Positions 16,927 through 26,669 of a stretch of DNA of 35,332 nucleotides are shown here, one piece after another. Both the position numbers and the translations under genes were made by a program. The first letter of the stretch is position 1. Each line of letters opens with the position of its first letter. The notes below the pieces were generated by a model. That model had not been told where the DNA came from, searched no databases, and saw only the letters and a program-made list of their open reading frames with translations. Source of the DNA: Desulfovibrio sp. (lineage in GTDB: Bacteria > Desulfobacterota > Desulfovibrionia > Desulfovibrionales > Desulfovibrionaceae); NCBI GenBank assembly GCA_024683955.1, contig JAIKXS010000072.1, forward strand, positions 1 through 35,332, given 5' to 3'.

Positions 16927-17652
16927 ATGGAAGTAAAATGTCCAAAATGTTCCAGTCGGTTTAATCTTCCGGACCAGGTGGCAAAGGACGGTGTGAAGTT
17001 GCGCTGTTCCGTCTGCAGTCATGTCTTTCCTTTGGAGCTGAAGGGGGCAGAAGAGAAGGAAGAGGAAAAACTTGTTCTTCCCGAACAGAAGAAAAGCAAA
17101 AAACGCGTGATTCTTCTCAGCGTTCTTCTATTTTTGCTTTGCCTCGCCGGTGCCATTGCCTGGCAGTTCATGTTTAGTGGAGATAAGGAGCCCGGCATAG
17201 CATCGGATATTGAACTTGCGAATAAAGTTAAGCTTCTTACCATGCGTAATGTGCGCCAATACATTGTAGAAAACGAAAAAATTGGCAAAATATTCGTAAT
17301 TGAAGGAAAGGTTGTTAATGAATTTCCTGAACCAAAGGAACTTATCGCTGTAGAAGGTGCCATTTATAGCAGGGATAAACGTGTCATAGCAACCAAGAAA
17401 CAACGCTGTGGGACACAGTTGTCATTGTTTCAGCTGCAGGTTTTAAGCGAAAAAGAAATGGAAGCCTTTTTGAACAACAAGGTTGAAATTCTGACAAACA
17501 ACATCAATTTAAAACAGGGTGCGGAAGTTCCCTTCATGATTCTTTTTTACGCGCCTGAAGAGGAAGTTGCCGAGTTCGGTGTGCGTATTGTCGATGTGCG
17601 TGACTCACCGGTACCGCCCGCCGGAGGGGAGCCGGAAAGTCAGGGTCACTAG
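16927..17652 (+). CDS. Zinc-ribbon MJ0042/DUF3426 membrane protein
   Basis: This 241-aa single-pass protein has an N-terminal MJ0042-type zinc ribbon (Cys5, Cys8, Cys27, Cys30). A charged Lys/Glu linker follows, then a transmembrane helix (about 60–82) and an extracytoplasmic DUF3426 domain. The domain contains FVIEGKVVNEFPEPKELIAV and VPFMILFYAPEEEVAEFGV. Domain architecture matches conserved deltaproteobacterial proteins of unknown role. Codon use from about 17220 is more AT-rich than in its neighbours. It closes the metH operon ahead of a bidirectional terminator. Confidence 0.85.
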   Translation: MEVKCPKCSSRFNLPDQVAKDGVKLRCSVCSHVFPLELKGAEEKEEEKLVLPEQKKSKKRVILLSVLLFLLCLAGAIAWQFMFSGDKEPGIASDIELANKVKLLTMRNVRQYIVENEKIGKIFVIEGKVVNEFPEPKELIAVEGAIYSRDKRVIATKKQRCGTQLSLFQLQVLSEKEMEAFLNNKVEILTNNINLKQGAEVPFMILFYAPEEEVAEFGVRIVDVRDSPVPPAGGEPESQGH

Positions 17653-17708
17653 GGTGCAGGCCAAGTCCGTCGTACGCAGTTTTTTCCCTTTTCTTTCCGT
17701 AAGTCCAA

Positions 17709-17731
17709 AAAGAGCGCCGTTAAGGCGCTCT
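17709..17731. terminator. Bidirectional terminator between convergent genes
   Basis: AAGAGCGCC (17709–17717) and GGCGCTCTT (17723–17731) form a perfect 9-bp stem around GTTAA. On the minus strand the stem is followed by TTTTTGG, giving a good terminator for gatB, 42 bp past its stop codon. On plus only a short T stretch follows, so termination of the metH operon is weaker. Confidence 0.78.
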
Positions 17732-17772
17732 TGATGTTTATCGGGCCGTCACCCTGCTCCGCGGCCGTGATG

Positions 17773-19209
17773 CTAAAAACCGATTTTTTTCTTGAGAAGT
17801 TCGTTGACCAGAGCCGGATTGGCCTTGCCCTTTGTTTTACGCATCACCTGTCCCACGAAGAAGCCAATGAGCTTTGTTTTTCCTTCCCTGAGAGATTGTG
17901 TCTCCGAGGGATTTTCGCCTATTACCTGATCAACGATACCCTCAAGTTCAGAACTGTCGGAAATTTGTGCCAGTCCGTGGCTCCTGATGTAGTGTTCAGG
18001 TGACTCCCCGCCTGTAAGCAGGTCTTCAAAAATATCATTGGCGATTTTTGCACTGATCGTGCCTGCTTCGACAATGCCGACCAGTTCCGCAAGGGCAGCC
18101 GGTGTCATGGCCCAGTTTGAGGGACGAAGCTCCTTATGCTGGCTGTTGGCAATACGTGAGAAGGGGCCAAGGATGTAGTTGGCCACCTTTTTGGCATTGG
18201 CGTCCTTGGCAGCCTCTTCAAAAAAGTCCGCAATCTCCCTGTTCTGCACAAGAATTTCCGCCTCGGGTTCGGGAAGGCCCGTCATATCCATAAAACGCGC
18301 AAGGCGCGTCACGGGAAGCTCAGGGATTTCCTTCCGCCAGCGGTCCATTTCCTCCCCGCTTATCACGACGGGCAGGAGGTCCGGATCCGGAAAGTAGCGG
18401 TAATCGTGGGCTTCTTCCTTGGAACGCATGGCCTGGGTGATGTTGCGATCGGCGTCGTAGAGGCGTGTTTCCTGCACAACGCTTTCCCCGTCATCCAGAA
18501 GATCCTGCTGCCGTGCGATTTCAACCTCGATGGCCCGCTGCACATTGCGGAAGGAATTGACGTTTTTAAGCTCCGTTCTTGTGCCAAGGGCTGTCGAGCC
18601 CTTTGGACGGATGGAAACATTTGCATCGCAGCGGAAGCTTCCCTCCTCCATGTTGCCGTCGCATACTCCGAGATACGTCACAATGCCGTAAAGCGTTTTG
18701 AGATAGCTTACGGCCTCTTCCGCCGATCGCATATCTGGCTCCGAGACAATTTCGACAAGCGGGGTCCCGGCGCGGTTGAGGTCCACATAGCTCACGTTCT
18801 CGCCCGCCGAATGGATGTTCTTTCCCGCATCGTTTTCCATGTGGATACGGGTAATGCCGATGGTTTTTTCCCTGCCCCCGGCACTGATCACAAGGTGGCC
18901 GTGTTCGCAGAGGGGAAGGTCAAACTGTGAGATCTGATATCCGGCCGGCAGGTCGGGATAAAAATAGTTTTTCCGGGCGAACACGGAACGCGTATTGATG
19001 TGGCAGTTGGTGGCAAGCCCCACGAGAACAGCGTAATGGATGGCTTCGTGGTTTGGGACGGGCAGGGCGCCCGGCTGACCCGTGCAGACCTCGCAAACGT
19101 TGGTGTTAGGCTCGCAGCCGAACTTGTTGGGACAGCTGCAGAAAAGTTTTGATGTTGTCGAAAGCTGCACGTGTACTTCCAGGCCGATGACCGCTTCATA
19201 GGATCCCAT
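17773..19209 (-). CDS. gatB: Asp-tRNA(Asn)/Glu-tRNA(Gln) amidotransferase subunit B
   Basis: GatB is the kinase/tRNA-binding subunit of the GatCAB amidotransferase, which converts misacylated Glu-tRNA-Gln and Asp-tRNA-Asn. The 478-aa protein opens with [13 protein letters not shown] and the zinc-binding cysteines in [19 protein letters not shown]. The signature [18 protein letters not shown] lies at about 87–104. The C-terminal GatB/YqeY domain ends in [24 protein letters not shown] lies 7 nt before the ATG. It follows the DUF89-like gene by 20 bp. gatA and gatC are not in the window. Both substrate tRNA types, tRNA-Asn and tRNA-Gln, are encoded here. Confidence 0.97.
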   Translation of the reverse strand: MGSYEAVIGLEVHVQLSTTSKLFCSCPNKFGCEPNTNVCEVCTGQPGALPVPNHEAIHYAVLVGLATNCHINTRSVFARKNYFYPDLPAGYQISQFDLPLCEHGHLVISAGGREKTIGITRIHMENDAGKNIHSAGENVSYVDLNRAGTPLVEIVSEPDMRSAEEAVSYLKTLYGIVTYLGVCDGNMEEGSFRCDANVSIRPKGSTALGTRTELKNVNSFRNVQRAIEVEIARQQDLLDDGESVVQETRLYDADRNITQAMRSKEEAHDYRYFPDPDLLPVVISGEEMDRWRKEIPELPVTRLARFMDMTGLPEPEAEILVQNREIADFFEEAAKDANAKKVANYILGPFSRIANSQHKELRPSNWAMTPAALAELVGIVEAGTISAKIANDIFEDLLTGGESPEHYIRSHGLAQISDSSELEGIVDQVIGENPSETQSLREGKTKLIGFFVGQVMRKTKGKANPALVNELLKKKIGF

Positions 19210-19229
19210 AAGAGCGCTCCGGAAAAAAA

Positions 19230-20975
19230 TTAGTTTTTGCGTATTTTTTTATCAAAATATTTGCCGACCCCGTATTCCCCGCGTCTGAAGAAGAGTTTGG
19301 GATCGGGGCCTATGATCTGCATCTCGGGATTTATCTGCTGTACATCAAGTGCGATGTGCATTTCCTTGGTGCATCCCGTGGAGTAGGTGGAGTCCTTTCC
19401 GGACCAGGCCTGCGGCACTTTCTTTCCGAGAAGGGCGAAGCTTTCCTCGATGTCCGCAAAGCTCTGGAAACGCCAGACGTCGATTTCACCGCTCCGCTGC
19501 ACCTGTTCCCACATGTACATGAGGTCGTCGCCGTCCATTCCCTCGATGAAGTGCTCTGCGGGATTGATGATGAGCACATTGTCCAGTTTTTTCCGAAGGT
19601 GTCCGACAAAGGTGTTGGCGAGCTCTATGGCCTGCTGGGTCTGCCCGGGGATGCTGCCTATGATGCAGCTGAAAAACATGACGGATCGTTTTTCCCTGTG
19701 GGCTTCGCGCATGGTTTTTATGATGCGTTCCGCCTGTTCGTTGATACATTCCTCGCTGAACTTGAAGGCTTTGGCGGCGTGGTCGCGTTTTTGGATGTGG
19801 AAGCCGTCGTCGTCCTTCCAGAAACAGACGATATTTCGGGTAAATTCGTGGCTTGTGCTGAGCAGTATGTCCTTTGCCCGCCATCCGTGGGCCATGATCA
19901 CGTCGGCTTCTTTCCAGGCCCTTGCAAAGGTGACGCTCACCCGGTAGAGATTGAGGCGTTCGCGGGTGCCGTCGTTGATGATGACAAATTTATGCGCTTT
20001 CAATTCTTTCAGCAGCGCGTTTTTGCCGAGATTCTTGTCGTCCAGGATTTTAGCCTGTTTCACATATTTTTCAATGCACGGGTCTTCCTTGATGTCGTCG
20101 AGCGTCGGGGAATAGAAGAAAAAACTGTCCTTTACGGCATATATCACCCTGTGCCCGATGCGCATGAGGGCGGCAATCGTTGCCAGGTCAAAGAGGACGC
20201 CTCCGTCCGCATCGCAGAGATAGAGAACCGTTGCCTTCCGTTTTCCGCTCTCCGTGAAATGGTCGATGAGCGTATGGGCCCGTTCCTCGGCTTCCTGAAA
20301 GATCTTTTTGATATGGTCGGCTGTGGAGGGTTTCTTTTCCAGTTCTTCACCGTAGAGGGTCAGAGAGAAGAGACGGATGAGCTCCAGGGCGTTGAGGTGG
20401 AGGCGGATGCCCTGCATGCTGCTCTTGATGCCGTTCCGGTCGACATAGTCAAGGGCTTCCTGCACGGCTCTGCTCTGCAGAAGCTTTTCATGCCGTTTGG
20501 AGGATTCACGTCGTTTTCCGATCCACGGGTCGTCAAGGGGACTGAAGCTCTGTGTCAGCACGAGGTCTGTCATGCGTTTCACAAGGCGGGAGGGAATCAG
20601 GGTCTTCTGGGCGGTATACTGACGGAAGCGGAGACTGCAGAACTGAAAAACACGCTTCTGAAGATTCCTGTCGTCGGTGCTTTGCCGTATGAGACGGGCA
20701 ATGATGCGCCACGAGCGGTTGTAGGCCTTCTGCAGTTCATCCGAGCGATTTTTGTCCCGTATAAGAGAAAAAACGGCGTCCGAGCAGGGGAGGTAGATCT
20801 GATTCTGCTCAAGGTAGACCATAAACGAAAGCTGCTCCTGAGTCGCCACGAGGTGGGGATTCAATGTATAGGCCAGATTGTTGTCCATCAGCATGCTGTA
20901 CAGCCAGGCGTCAAAATGGCCGTTCTGACCCAGGCGGATGGAGGCGACGGGAAGATTGTTTGACTCTGTGTTCAT
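19230..20975 (-). CDS. ARMT1/DUF89-like domain protein, unknown function
   Basis: This 581-aa soluble protein has two parts. The N-terminal half (about 1–240) is alpha-helical and unrecognised. The C-terminal half resembles the DUF89/ARMT1-like fold. [20 protein letters not shown] matches the family's DNAGE-containing motif in position, but the usual Asn is Ala (D-A-D-G-G). [18 protein letters not shown] and [15 protein letters not shown] sit where the second family motif (K-G-Q-G-N) is expected. DUF89 proteins are metal-dependent phosphatases, so these changes suggest altered chemistry. The ATG at 20975 has no clear ribosome site; a TTG at 21026 overlapping nadK is an alternative. It sits between nadK and gatB. 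Confidence 0.7.
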   Translation of the reverse strand: MNTESNNLPVASIRLGQNGHFDAWLYSMLMDNNLAYTLNPHLVATQEQLSFMVYLEQNQIYLPCSDAVFSLIRDKNRSDELQKAYNRSWRIIARLIRQSTDDRNLQKRVFQFCSLRFRQYTAQKTLIPSRLVKRMTDLVLTQSFSPLDDPWIGKRRESSKRHEKLLQSRAVQEALDYVDRNGIKSSMQGIRLHLNALELIRLFSLTLYGEELEKKPSTADHIKKIFQEAEERAHTLIDHFTESGKRKATVLYLCDADGGVLFDLATIAALMRIGHRVIYAVKDSFFFYSPTLDDIKEDPCIEKYVKQAKILDDKNLGKNALLKELKAHKFVIINDGTRERLNLYRVSVTFARAWKEADVIMAHGWRAKDILLSTSHEFTRNIVCFWKDDDGFHIQKRDHAAKAFKFSEECINEQAERIIKTMREAHREKRSVMFFSCIIGSIPGQTQQAIELANTFVGHLRKKLDNVLIINPAEHFIEGMDGDDLMYMWEQVQRSGEIDVWRFQSFADIEESFALLGKKVPQAWSGKDSTYSTGCTKEMHIALDVQQINPEMQIIGPDPKLFFRRGEYGVGKYFDKKIRKN

Positions 20976-21018
20976 GGCAGGCGTGGTTGTAAAGAGGGTG
21001 ACTGAGGATTCAGGATGC

Positions 21019-21900
21019 CTAATCAAGGGTTTTTAGCTGTCCCTTGCGCACGTATGTCTGTTCAAGCACAAGGCCTCTTGTTCTGAGGCGTTCGAAGAAA
21101 AGTTCTTTTGTGGCGAGAAAGCGGACGGAACGGGAATGGGCCCTGATTTCAAGGACATCGTCACAGGCAAGCGGATAGCCTTCCTGTCCGTCAACCGTCA
21201 GATAGGTGTCTGTTGATGTTGTGCCCATGGTGACCTTCATGGAGACGGAGGACGGAAAAACCATGGGAGAGACCGAGCGGAGGAACGGACAGATGGGGGT
21301 AAAGACAAAGGCGTCCGTTCTCGCAAAGAGAATGGGGCCGCCGGCCGAGGCCGTGTACCCGCTTGATCCTATGGGAGAGGCCAGGATGATGCCGTCACAG
21401 CGAAGTATCCCCATTTCCTCGTCGTTGATGCAGATATCGACACAGACAAGGCGTGCCAGAGGACCGTGGCTTATGACCACATCGTTGATGGCGTACCCCT
21501 GATTGCGCTGAATTCCGTCGCGGACAAGGGTCCACTGAAGTGTCAGACGCTCCTGCAGCATGAGTTCGTCGGCAAGACACTGCTCAAGGGTTTCTTCCCA
21601 GTGATCGGGATCGCTGATGGTCAGAAAGCCGATATGTCCGAAATTGATGCCGAGGATCGGGATGTCCGTTCCGGCAAGCATGCGACCTACACCAAGCATC
21701 GTGCCGTCGCCGCCAAGGACGATGGCGAGGTCGACATTGTCCCGCATCGGCATCCGGGGAAGCTCATTGGCCGCGCAGAGCGTGGTTCTGCAGCCGCGGG
21801 CGAGAAGCCATTCGCTGATGGTCCTTGCGACGGAACTGGCCGGGGCATGGCCGGTTTTTGAAATCAGCAGAATATTTTTGTATCTGAGGTTTTTTTGCAT
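21019..21900 (-). CDS. nadK: NAD kinase
   Basis: NadK phosphorylates NAD to NADP. The 293-aa protein has the catalytic GGDGT loop (residues 63–67, in IVLGGDGTMLG) and PILGINFGHIGFLT. AINDVVISHG follows, and the substrate loop DGIILASPIGSSGYTASAGGPI is split over about 170–191. The family's usual TPTGSTAY is here SPIGSSGY, a mild departure. The ATG at 21898–21900 has no evident ribosome site. The gene is divergent from gmhA (166-bp gap) and begins a minus-strand operon with the DUF89-like gene and gatB. Confidence 0.95.
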   Translation of the reverse strand: MQKNLRYKNILLISKTGHAPASSVARTISEWLLARGCRTTLCAANELPRMPMRDNVDLAIVLGGDGTMLGVGRMLAGTDIPILGINFGHIGFLTISDPDHWEETLEQCLADELMLQERLTLQWTLVRDGIQRNQGYAINDVVISHGPLARLVCVDICINDEEMGILRCDGIILASPIGSSGYTASAGGPILFARTDAFVFTPICPFLRSVSPMVFPSSVSMKVTMGTTSTDTYLTVDGQEGYPLACDDVLEIRAHSRSVRFLATKELFFERLRTRGLVLEQTYVRKGQLKTLD

Positions 21901-22066
21901 ACACGAGCGTTTTACGGTATATTATTCCGTCCCGCAAGTCTTGACGGTCACGCGGAACCGCTGGTGGTCCCGTGTTCCGTTCCTGCCGTGCTTTGTCCGG
22001 AAGGGAATCGTTTCCCGGGAAGTGACCCGCAATGTTCGCTCAGCAGGGACAAGGAGGTTGCGTTTC

Positions 22067-22681
22067 ATGGATGTGCAGACGATCATACTCTCCCACGCAC
22101 GGGACGGGGCAGCACTGCGTGAACGCTTCTTTGCCGCCTCCTGGTCCGATCTCGCCAGGGCTGCCAGGGTAACCGCGGAGCGCCTTACCCGTGGAGGAAC
22201 GGTGTATCTGTGCGGCAACGGAGGAAGCGCGGCCGACGCGCAGCATATTGCCGGAGAATTTGTCAACCGTTTCCTCTGTGATCGTCCGGCCCTTCCCGCT
22301 CTGGCGCTAACAACCGACACCTCCGTGCTCACTGCCATCGGCAATGACACATCCTTTGACCAGGTGTTTTCACGTCAGCTTGAGGCCTTTGCCAAGAAGG
22401 ATGATATCCTTTTTGCCATTTCAACCTCGGGAACGAGCAAAAATGTTCTGCGTGCCCTTGCGACGGCGGAGGAGAGGAATCTTTTCACCATTTGCCTGAC
22501 GGGGGAGGGGGGGACTGCTCTTGACGGGAAGGTCGATGTGCTTCTGGCCGTACCCTCCCGGCATACGCCCCTTATTCAGGAAGTACATCTTGCCTGCGAA
22601 CACCTTTTCTGTCAGCTTGTGGATTATTTTCTTTTTGAGAACGTGGCGGCCCTGTATGAGCCGTTGCCCGGTACCCGGTAA
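22067..22681 (+). CDS. gmhA: D-sedoheptulose 7-phosphate isomerase
   Basis: GmhA begins ADP-heptose synthesis for the lipopolysaccharide inner core. The 204-aa SIS-domain protein shows VYLCGNGGSAADAQHIAGEF (about 45–64), ALTTDTSVLTAIGND, and LFAISTSGTSKNVLRAL at the phosphosugar site. The C-terminal QEVHLACEHLFCQLVDYF supplies the metal/active-site His and Glu residues. AGGAGG lies 9 nt before the ATG, fixing the start. It heads the plus-strand series gmhA–fmdB–hemC. The related DiaA proteins are an alternative, but residues around NGGSAADAQH favour GmhA. Confidence 0.93.
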   Translation: MDVQTIILSHARDGAALRERFFAASWSDLARAARVTAERLTRGGTVYLCGNGGSAADAQHIAGEFVNRFLCDRPALPALALTTDTSVLTAIGNDTSFDQVFSRQLEAFAKKDDILFAISTSGTSKNVLRALATAEERNLFTICLTGEGGTALDGKVDVLLAVPSRHTPLIQEVHLACEHLFCQLVDYFLFENVAALYEPLPGTR

Positions 22682-22734
22682 GAGGCACAGTCCGGGATTT
22701 TTTGCGGCTTTTTACTATTTTTCGGGAGTGCGTT

Positions 22735-22959
22735 ATGCCTATTTATGAATACGGTTGCCGTAAATGCGGCCGTGAATTTGAAGAACTGGTTCGTTCCGGA
22801 TCAACACCAAAGTGCCCTGACTGCGGTTCCGAGGACGTCGAAAAACTGATGAGTCAGTGCTGCCGAAGCGGCGGGTGCTCCTGCAGCGGCGGATCGTCCT
22901 CATCCGGCGGCGGCTGTGCCGGATGCTCGGGCGGGCATTGCTCTTCCTGCGGGCATTGA
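22735..22959 (+). CDS. FmdB-family zinc-ribbon protein
   Basis: This 74-aa protein begins MPIYEYGCRKCGREFEEL and carries a second CPDCG pair, the CxxC–CxxC zinc ribbon of the FmdB/CxxC_CXXC_SSSS family. The C-terminus is unusually rich in Cys, Gly and Ser (CCRSGGCSCSGGSSSSGGGC, then CAGCSGGHCSSCGH), which could bind further metal. GGGAGT lies just upstream of the ATG. The stop codon is 2 bp before the hemC GTG, so the two are translationally coupled. FmdB was named for regulation of formamidase, but most homologues have no demonstrated role. Confidence 0.9.
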   Translation: MPIYEYGCRKCGREFEELVRSGSTPKCPDCGSEDVEKLMSQCCRSGGCSCSGGSSSSGGGCAGCSGGHCSSCGH

Positions 22960-22961
22960 TC

Positions 22962-23891
22962 GTGAAAACACTGACCATCGCCACAAGGGGAAGCCGTCTT
23001 GCGCTCTGGCAGGCCGAGTACATCAAATCCCGTCTCCTGGCTTTGCATCCCGAACTGTCCGTTACGCTTCTCGTGATCAAGACGAAGGGGGACGTGATCC
23101 TGGATGTGCCGCTTGCACGGATCGGAGGAAAGGGTCTTTTTGTGAAAGAGATTGAAGAGGCCCTGCTCGACGGCACGGCCCATCTTGCGGTGCACAGCAT
23201 CAAAGATGTGCCCATGGTTCTGCCCGAGGGCCTTCTTCTTGGCTGTATTCCAAAGCGGGAAAGTCCCTCCGATACCTTCTGCTCGATGCGCTTTGAGTCC
23301 TTTGACTCGCTGCCGAAGAACGCAAGGCTCGGAACAAGCAGCCTTCGCAGACAGGCCCAGCTCCTTGCCAAGCGCCCTGATCTCCGCATCGAAACGTTAC
23401 GCGGCAACGTCGATACCCGCCTGAAGAAACTTGCCGCCGGTGACTACGATGCCATCGTTCTTGCCAGGGCCGGTCTTTCACGCCTTGGTCTCTCCGCGCC
23501 GAATATGCACGATTTTTCGTTTGATACCCTTCTTCCGGCAGTGGGGCAGGGGGCACTCGGCATCGAATGCCGTGAGGACGACTATGATGTCCTCTGTCTT
23601 CTGGCAGAACTTGAAGACTGGAAAACGCGGGTCACGGTCGAGGCCGAGCGGGGGTTTCTGGCAGGTCTGAACGGCGGCTGCCAGGTGCCCATTGCGGCCC
23701 ATGCGCTTCTTGAAGGAGAAGAGGTCCTTCTCAAGGGCATTGTGGCAAGCTGTGACGGTCGGACTGTTCTCGCCGCCGAAGAAAAAGGCCAGACCTATGA
23801 AGCCCGTGAGACAGGGCTGAAACTTGCCGAGCGCCTTCTTTCCATGGGTGGAAAGGAGATCCTTGACGAGCTATGCGAAAAGGAGGGGTAG
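22962..23891 (+). CDS. hemC: Hydroxymethylbilane synthase (porphobilinogen deaminase)
   Basis: HemC joins four porphobilinogens into hydroxymethylbilane for haem, sirohaem and cobalamin synthesis. The 309-aa product has TIATRGSRLALWQA at the start and KDVPMVLPEGL in the catalytic domain. SSLRRQAQLLAKRPDL and RGNVDTRLKKL bind acidic substrate groups. Cys240 in LNGGCQVPIAAHA anchors the dipyrromethane cofactor. Start is GTG at 22962; the upstream site is weak, so reinitiation after fmdB is likely. A terminator-like fold follows at 23943–23979. Its product would also supply cobalamin used by MetH. Confidence 0.96.
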   Translation: MKTLTIATRGSRLALWQAEYIKSRLLALHPELSVTLLVIKTKGDVILDVPLARIGGKGLFVKEIEEALLDGTAHLAVHSIKDVPMVLPEGLLLGCIPKRESPSDTFCSMRFESFDSLPKNARLGTSSLRRQAQLLAKRPDLRIETLRGNVDTRLKKLAAGDYDAIVLARAGLSRLGLSAPNMHDFSFDTLLPAVGQGALGIECREDDYDVLCLLAELEDWKTRVTVEAERGFLAGLNGGCQVPIAAHALLEGEEVLLKGIVASCDGRTVLAAEEKGQTYEARETGLKLAERLLSMGGKEILDELCEKEG

Positions 23892-23942
23892 AGGAAGACC
23901 GTATGTCTGCCTGAACCCTTTTGCACTGGTTTTCTGAGAGAA

Positions 23943-23979
23943 GCGGCTGGCCTGAACGCCAGAACCGCCCTTTTCGTTT
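23943..23979 (+). terminator. Terminator-like hairpin after hemC
   Basis: GCGG (23943–23946)/CCGC (23965–23968) and CTGGC (23947–23951)/GCCAG (23958–23962) stack with a two-base AA bulge. T-rich sequence CCTTTTCGTTTTTC follows. It lies between hemC and the Lon-like gene, suggesting the latter has its own promoter or depends on read-through. Confidence 0.55.
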
Positions 23980-24004
23980 TTCTTTTAAGCAAAAAAGGTT
24001 GAGA

Positions 24005-26455
24005 ATGCCAAACGTTGCCCCATTACCCAAGACCCGTCTGCATGCCCAATGCGATCCATCCCGTATTCCCTGGGAAGACAGCACCAAGATTCCCCTTTCC
24101 AAAAACGACCTCGGCCGGGAGATCAGCTTCCAGCCGAGGGCCATGCAGGCCCTCGATCTGGCTGTACAGATCAATACTCCCGGCTACAATATTTATGTCT
24201 CGGGCAACTCCGGTCTTGGGAGAACACATACCGTCATGAATTACCTCAGGCCCCTTGCGAAAAAGGCGCCTGTTCCTGACGATGTGATCTATGTCTACAA
24301 TTTCAAGAATCCGGACAGTCCACGGCTTTTCACCCTCCCCGCAGGAACCGCTTCAAAGATCAAACCCCTTCTTCAGGAAAGCATTCAGAAGATTTCAAAA
24401 AAACTGTTTGGCCGTTACGATGATGCGGCCTACCTGAAGAAGCACGCGACGCTCCTGGATGATTTTCAAAGCGAGCGTGTCGGCCTGTTGCAAAAGATGA
24501 ATTCCATGGCCCATAAAAAGGGCTTTCATATCGATTTTGACGACAGCGGCACCATGACCCTGAGTCCCGTGCAAAACGGCAAGAACAGTGAACAGCAGGA
24601 TGTGGACAAGATCGAGGAGACGCTGAAAAAGGATCTGTACAAGAACGGATCGGGTCTCATGCAGAAAATGGCCGGCATGATGCGGCAGCTCGCACGGGCC
24701 GAAGAGTCCTTTCACGCAGACGAGCGGGACCTTGACCGCCTTATCATGGAAGATGTCCTGGACGCCGTCTTCAATCCCGTTATCGAGAAGATCTTCAAGC
24801 TCTGTCATTCCGAGCCGTTTAAGGAATATCTGTTCAGGATGCGCGACGATATGCTGAAGAATACCGAGTGCTTCATGTCCTCGCGCGATGCCCCTTCTTC
24901 TCTTGATCCGAGAGGGGCTCCGGCGGACGACGTGCTTTCCCACTACGAAATCAATCTCTTTGTCGACAACAGCTCCTGCCATGGCTGTCCCATCCTTGTG
25001 GATGAGCACCCGACGGCGGCCAATCTTCTCGGATGCGTCGAGCGTGAGGCGGAATTGGGAACGCTGGTGACCAATTTTTCCCTGATCCGCGCAGGAAGCC
25101 TTCAGAAGGCAAACGGCGGCTATCTCGTGTTACGCATGGAAGATCTCATGCAGTATCCCAATGCCTGGGAGGGGCTTCTCAGATCTCTTCGTGCCAACGA
25201 GGTCCGTATTGAGGACACCGACGACGGCAGTGATTCAACCATCAGAACCAAGGGTATCTCTCCCGAGGCTCTTCCGCTCAACATCAAAATTATTTTGATC
25301 GGCAGCGAGCAGGTGTACGAATTTCTGATCGAGAACGATGAACGCTTTCAGAAGCTTTTTCGCATAAAGGCCCATATGGCGGTCGACTGTGTCCGCAACA
25401 GCGCAAATATCCGCCGTTATCTCACGCATATTGCCAGAATTATCCAGGGAGACGGACTCCTTCCCTTTGACAGGAACGGACTTGCGTGGCTTGTGGACCA
25501 CGGCTGCCACATGAGTGAGGATCAGAAGCGCCTTTCCCTGCGCTTTCCCATCCTGCGCGAGTTCATGATCGAAGCCAATGCGCTTGCCCTTGAACGGAAG
25601 TGCACCATGGTGGACAGTCAGACCCTTGAGGATGCCTACACCTCCCGGATTTACCGGGCCAATCTCGTCGAAGAGGTCTTTCTTGATGAATACGACCGGG
25701 AAATGATTAAGGTGCAGACCAAGGGCTCGGCGATCGGGCAGGTGAACGGTCTCTCCGTTACGGATTACGGAGATTTTGAGTTCGGTCTGCCCCACAGGAT
25801 TTCCTGCACGGTGGGTGTCGGGCAGGACGGAATCATCGATCTCGAAAGAGAGGCTGAACTGGGTGGCCCTATTCACACCAAGGCCATGATGATCCTGAAG
25901 AGTTTCCTCATTCATCATTTTGCTGCGAAAAAACCCCTTGTGCTTGCCGGTTCCCTGTATTTTGAGCAGAATTACGCCGGAATCGAGGGCGATTCTGCGT
26001 CGGGAGCCGAGCTTGCGGCACTTCTTTCGGCTCTCGCCGAAGTACCCATCCGCCTTGACCTGGCGTTTACCGGTGCCGTGAGCCATACGGGGCAGATCCT
26101 GCCCGTCGGAGGGGTTACGCGCAAGATCGAGGGCTTTTATAAGGTCTGTGCCCACCATGGCGGGCTGACCGGAACCCAGGGCGTGATCATTCCGAAGGAC
26201 AATATTGATCACCTCATGCTTTCGCCCTTTGTTTTGGACGCGGTAGAACAGAAAACCTTTTTCATTTATCCCGTTCAAACCATTGAAGAGGCCCTTCTGC
26301 TCCTGACAGGTCTGGAGGCAGGGCGTTCTTTGAAACACGGCGGATACACAAGGAATTCTCTTTATGATCGCGTGGACAGGCGGCTGCAGTTCCTTGGGGA
26401 GTGCTCACAGAATGCCTTTCACAGGACGAGCAGGCGGAAGGACGACAATCGCTAG
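24005..26455 (+). CDS. Lon-like ATP-dependent protease (AAA_32, S16 family)
   Basis: This is an 816-aa Lon-related protease without the classic Lon N-domain. The nucleotide-binding loop reads GNSGLGRT (67–74), with Arg where Walker A normally has Lys. A long helical insertion (about 130–300) follows, then the AAA core with GGYLVLRMEDLM. The proteolytic domain carries catalytic Ser664 in EGDSASGAE and Lys707 in GGVTRKIEG. The spacing of 43 residues equals that of archaeal LonB-type dyads. Such proteins are common in Deltaproteobacteria; their substrates are mostly unknown. ATG 24005 was chosen over an upstream in-frame ATG because AAGG precedes it and the protein alignment begins here. Confidence 0.92.
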   Translation: MPNVAPLPKTRLHAQCDPSRIPWEDSTKIPLSKNDLGREISFQPRAMQALDLAVQINTPGYNIYVSGNSGLGRTHTVMNYLRPLAKKAPVPDDVIYVYNFKNPDSPRLFTLPAGTASKIKPLLQESIQKISKKLFGRYDDAAYLKKHATLLDDFQSERVGLLQKMNSMAHKKGFHIDFDDSGTMTLSPVQNGKNSEQQDVDKIEETLKKDLYKNGSGLMQKMAGMMRQLARAEESFHADERDLDRLIMEDVLDAVFNPVIEKIFKLCHSEPFKEYLFRMRDDMLKNTECFMSSRDAPSSLDPRGAPADDVLSHYEINLFVDNSSCHGCPILVDEHPTAANLLGCVEREAELGTLVTNFSLIRAGSLQKANGGYLVLRMEDLMQYPNAWEGLLRSLRANEVRIEDTDDGSDSTIRTKGISPEALPLNIKIILIGSEQVYEFLIENDERFQKLFRIKAHMAVDCVRNSANIRRYLTHIARIIQGDGLLPFDRNGLAWLVDHGCHMSEDQKRLSLRFPILREFMIEANALALERKCTMVDSQTLEDAYTSRIYRANLVEEVFLDEYDREMIKVQTKGSAIGQVNGLSVTDYGDFEFGLPHRISCTVGVGQDGIIDLEREAELGGPIHTKAMMILKSFLIHHFAAKKPLVLAGSLYFEQNYAGIEGDSASGAELAALLSALAEVPIRLDLAFTGAVSHTGQILPVGGVTRKIEGFYKVCAHHGGLTGTQGVIIPKDNIDHLMLSPFVLDAVEQKTFFIYPVQTIEEALLLLTGLEAGRSLKHGGYTRNSLYDRVDRRLQFLGECSQNAFHRTSRRKDDNR

Positions 26456-26669
26456 GCAGGCCTGATAGTGAAGGGAGAAAGGTCTTGGGCATTGAGACGG
26501 CTGCGCCGGACGACGAGCCTTCCCCCGGCGGCCAGATATCTCCGGAATGCGAAATATCCGGAACGGCCTTTCGCGTGCTGCCCGGAATAACCGGAAAGCG
26601 CTGTCAGACTGGAGGCGGATGAGCCCGAACGAAAACGGAAAACCACGATTGACAGGGGGATATGAATCA

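Noticed and set aside
19356-20963. A 535-codon plus-strand frame opposite the DUF89-like gene
   Set aside because: It is a mirror of the real gene's codon bias: no ribosome site, no domain. The minus-strand gene has family motifs and lies in an operon.
25235-26338. A 367-codon minus-strand frame opposite the Lon-like protease
   Set aside because: It is a shadow of the plus-strand protease, whose catalytic motifs are all in the other strand.
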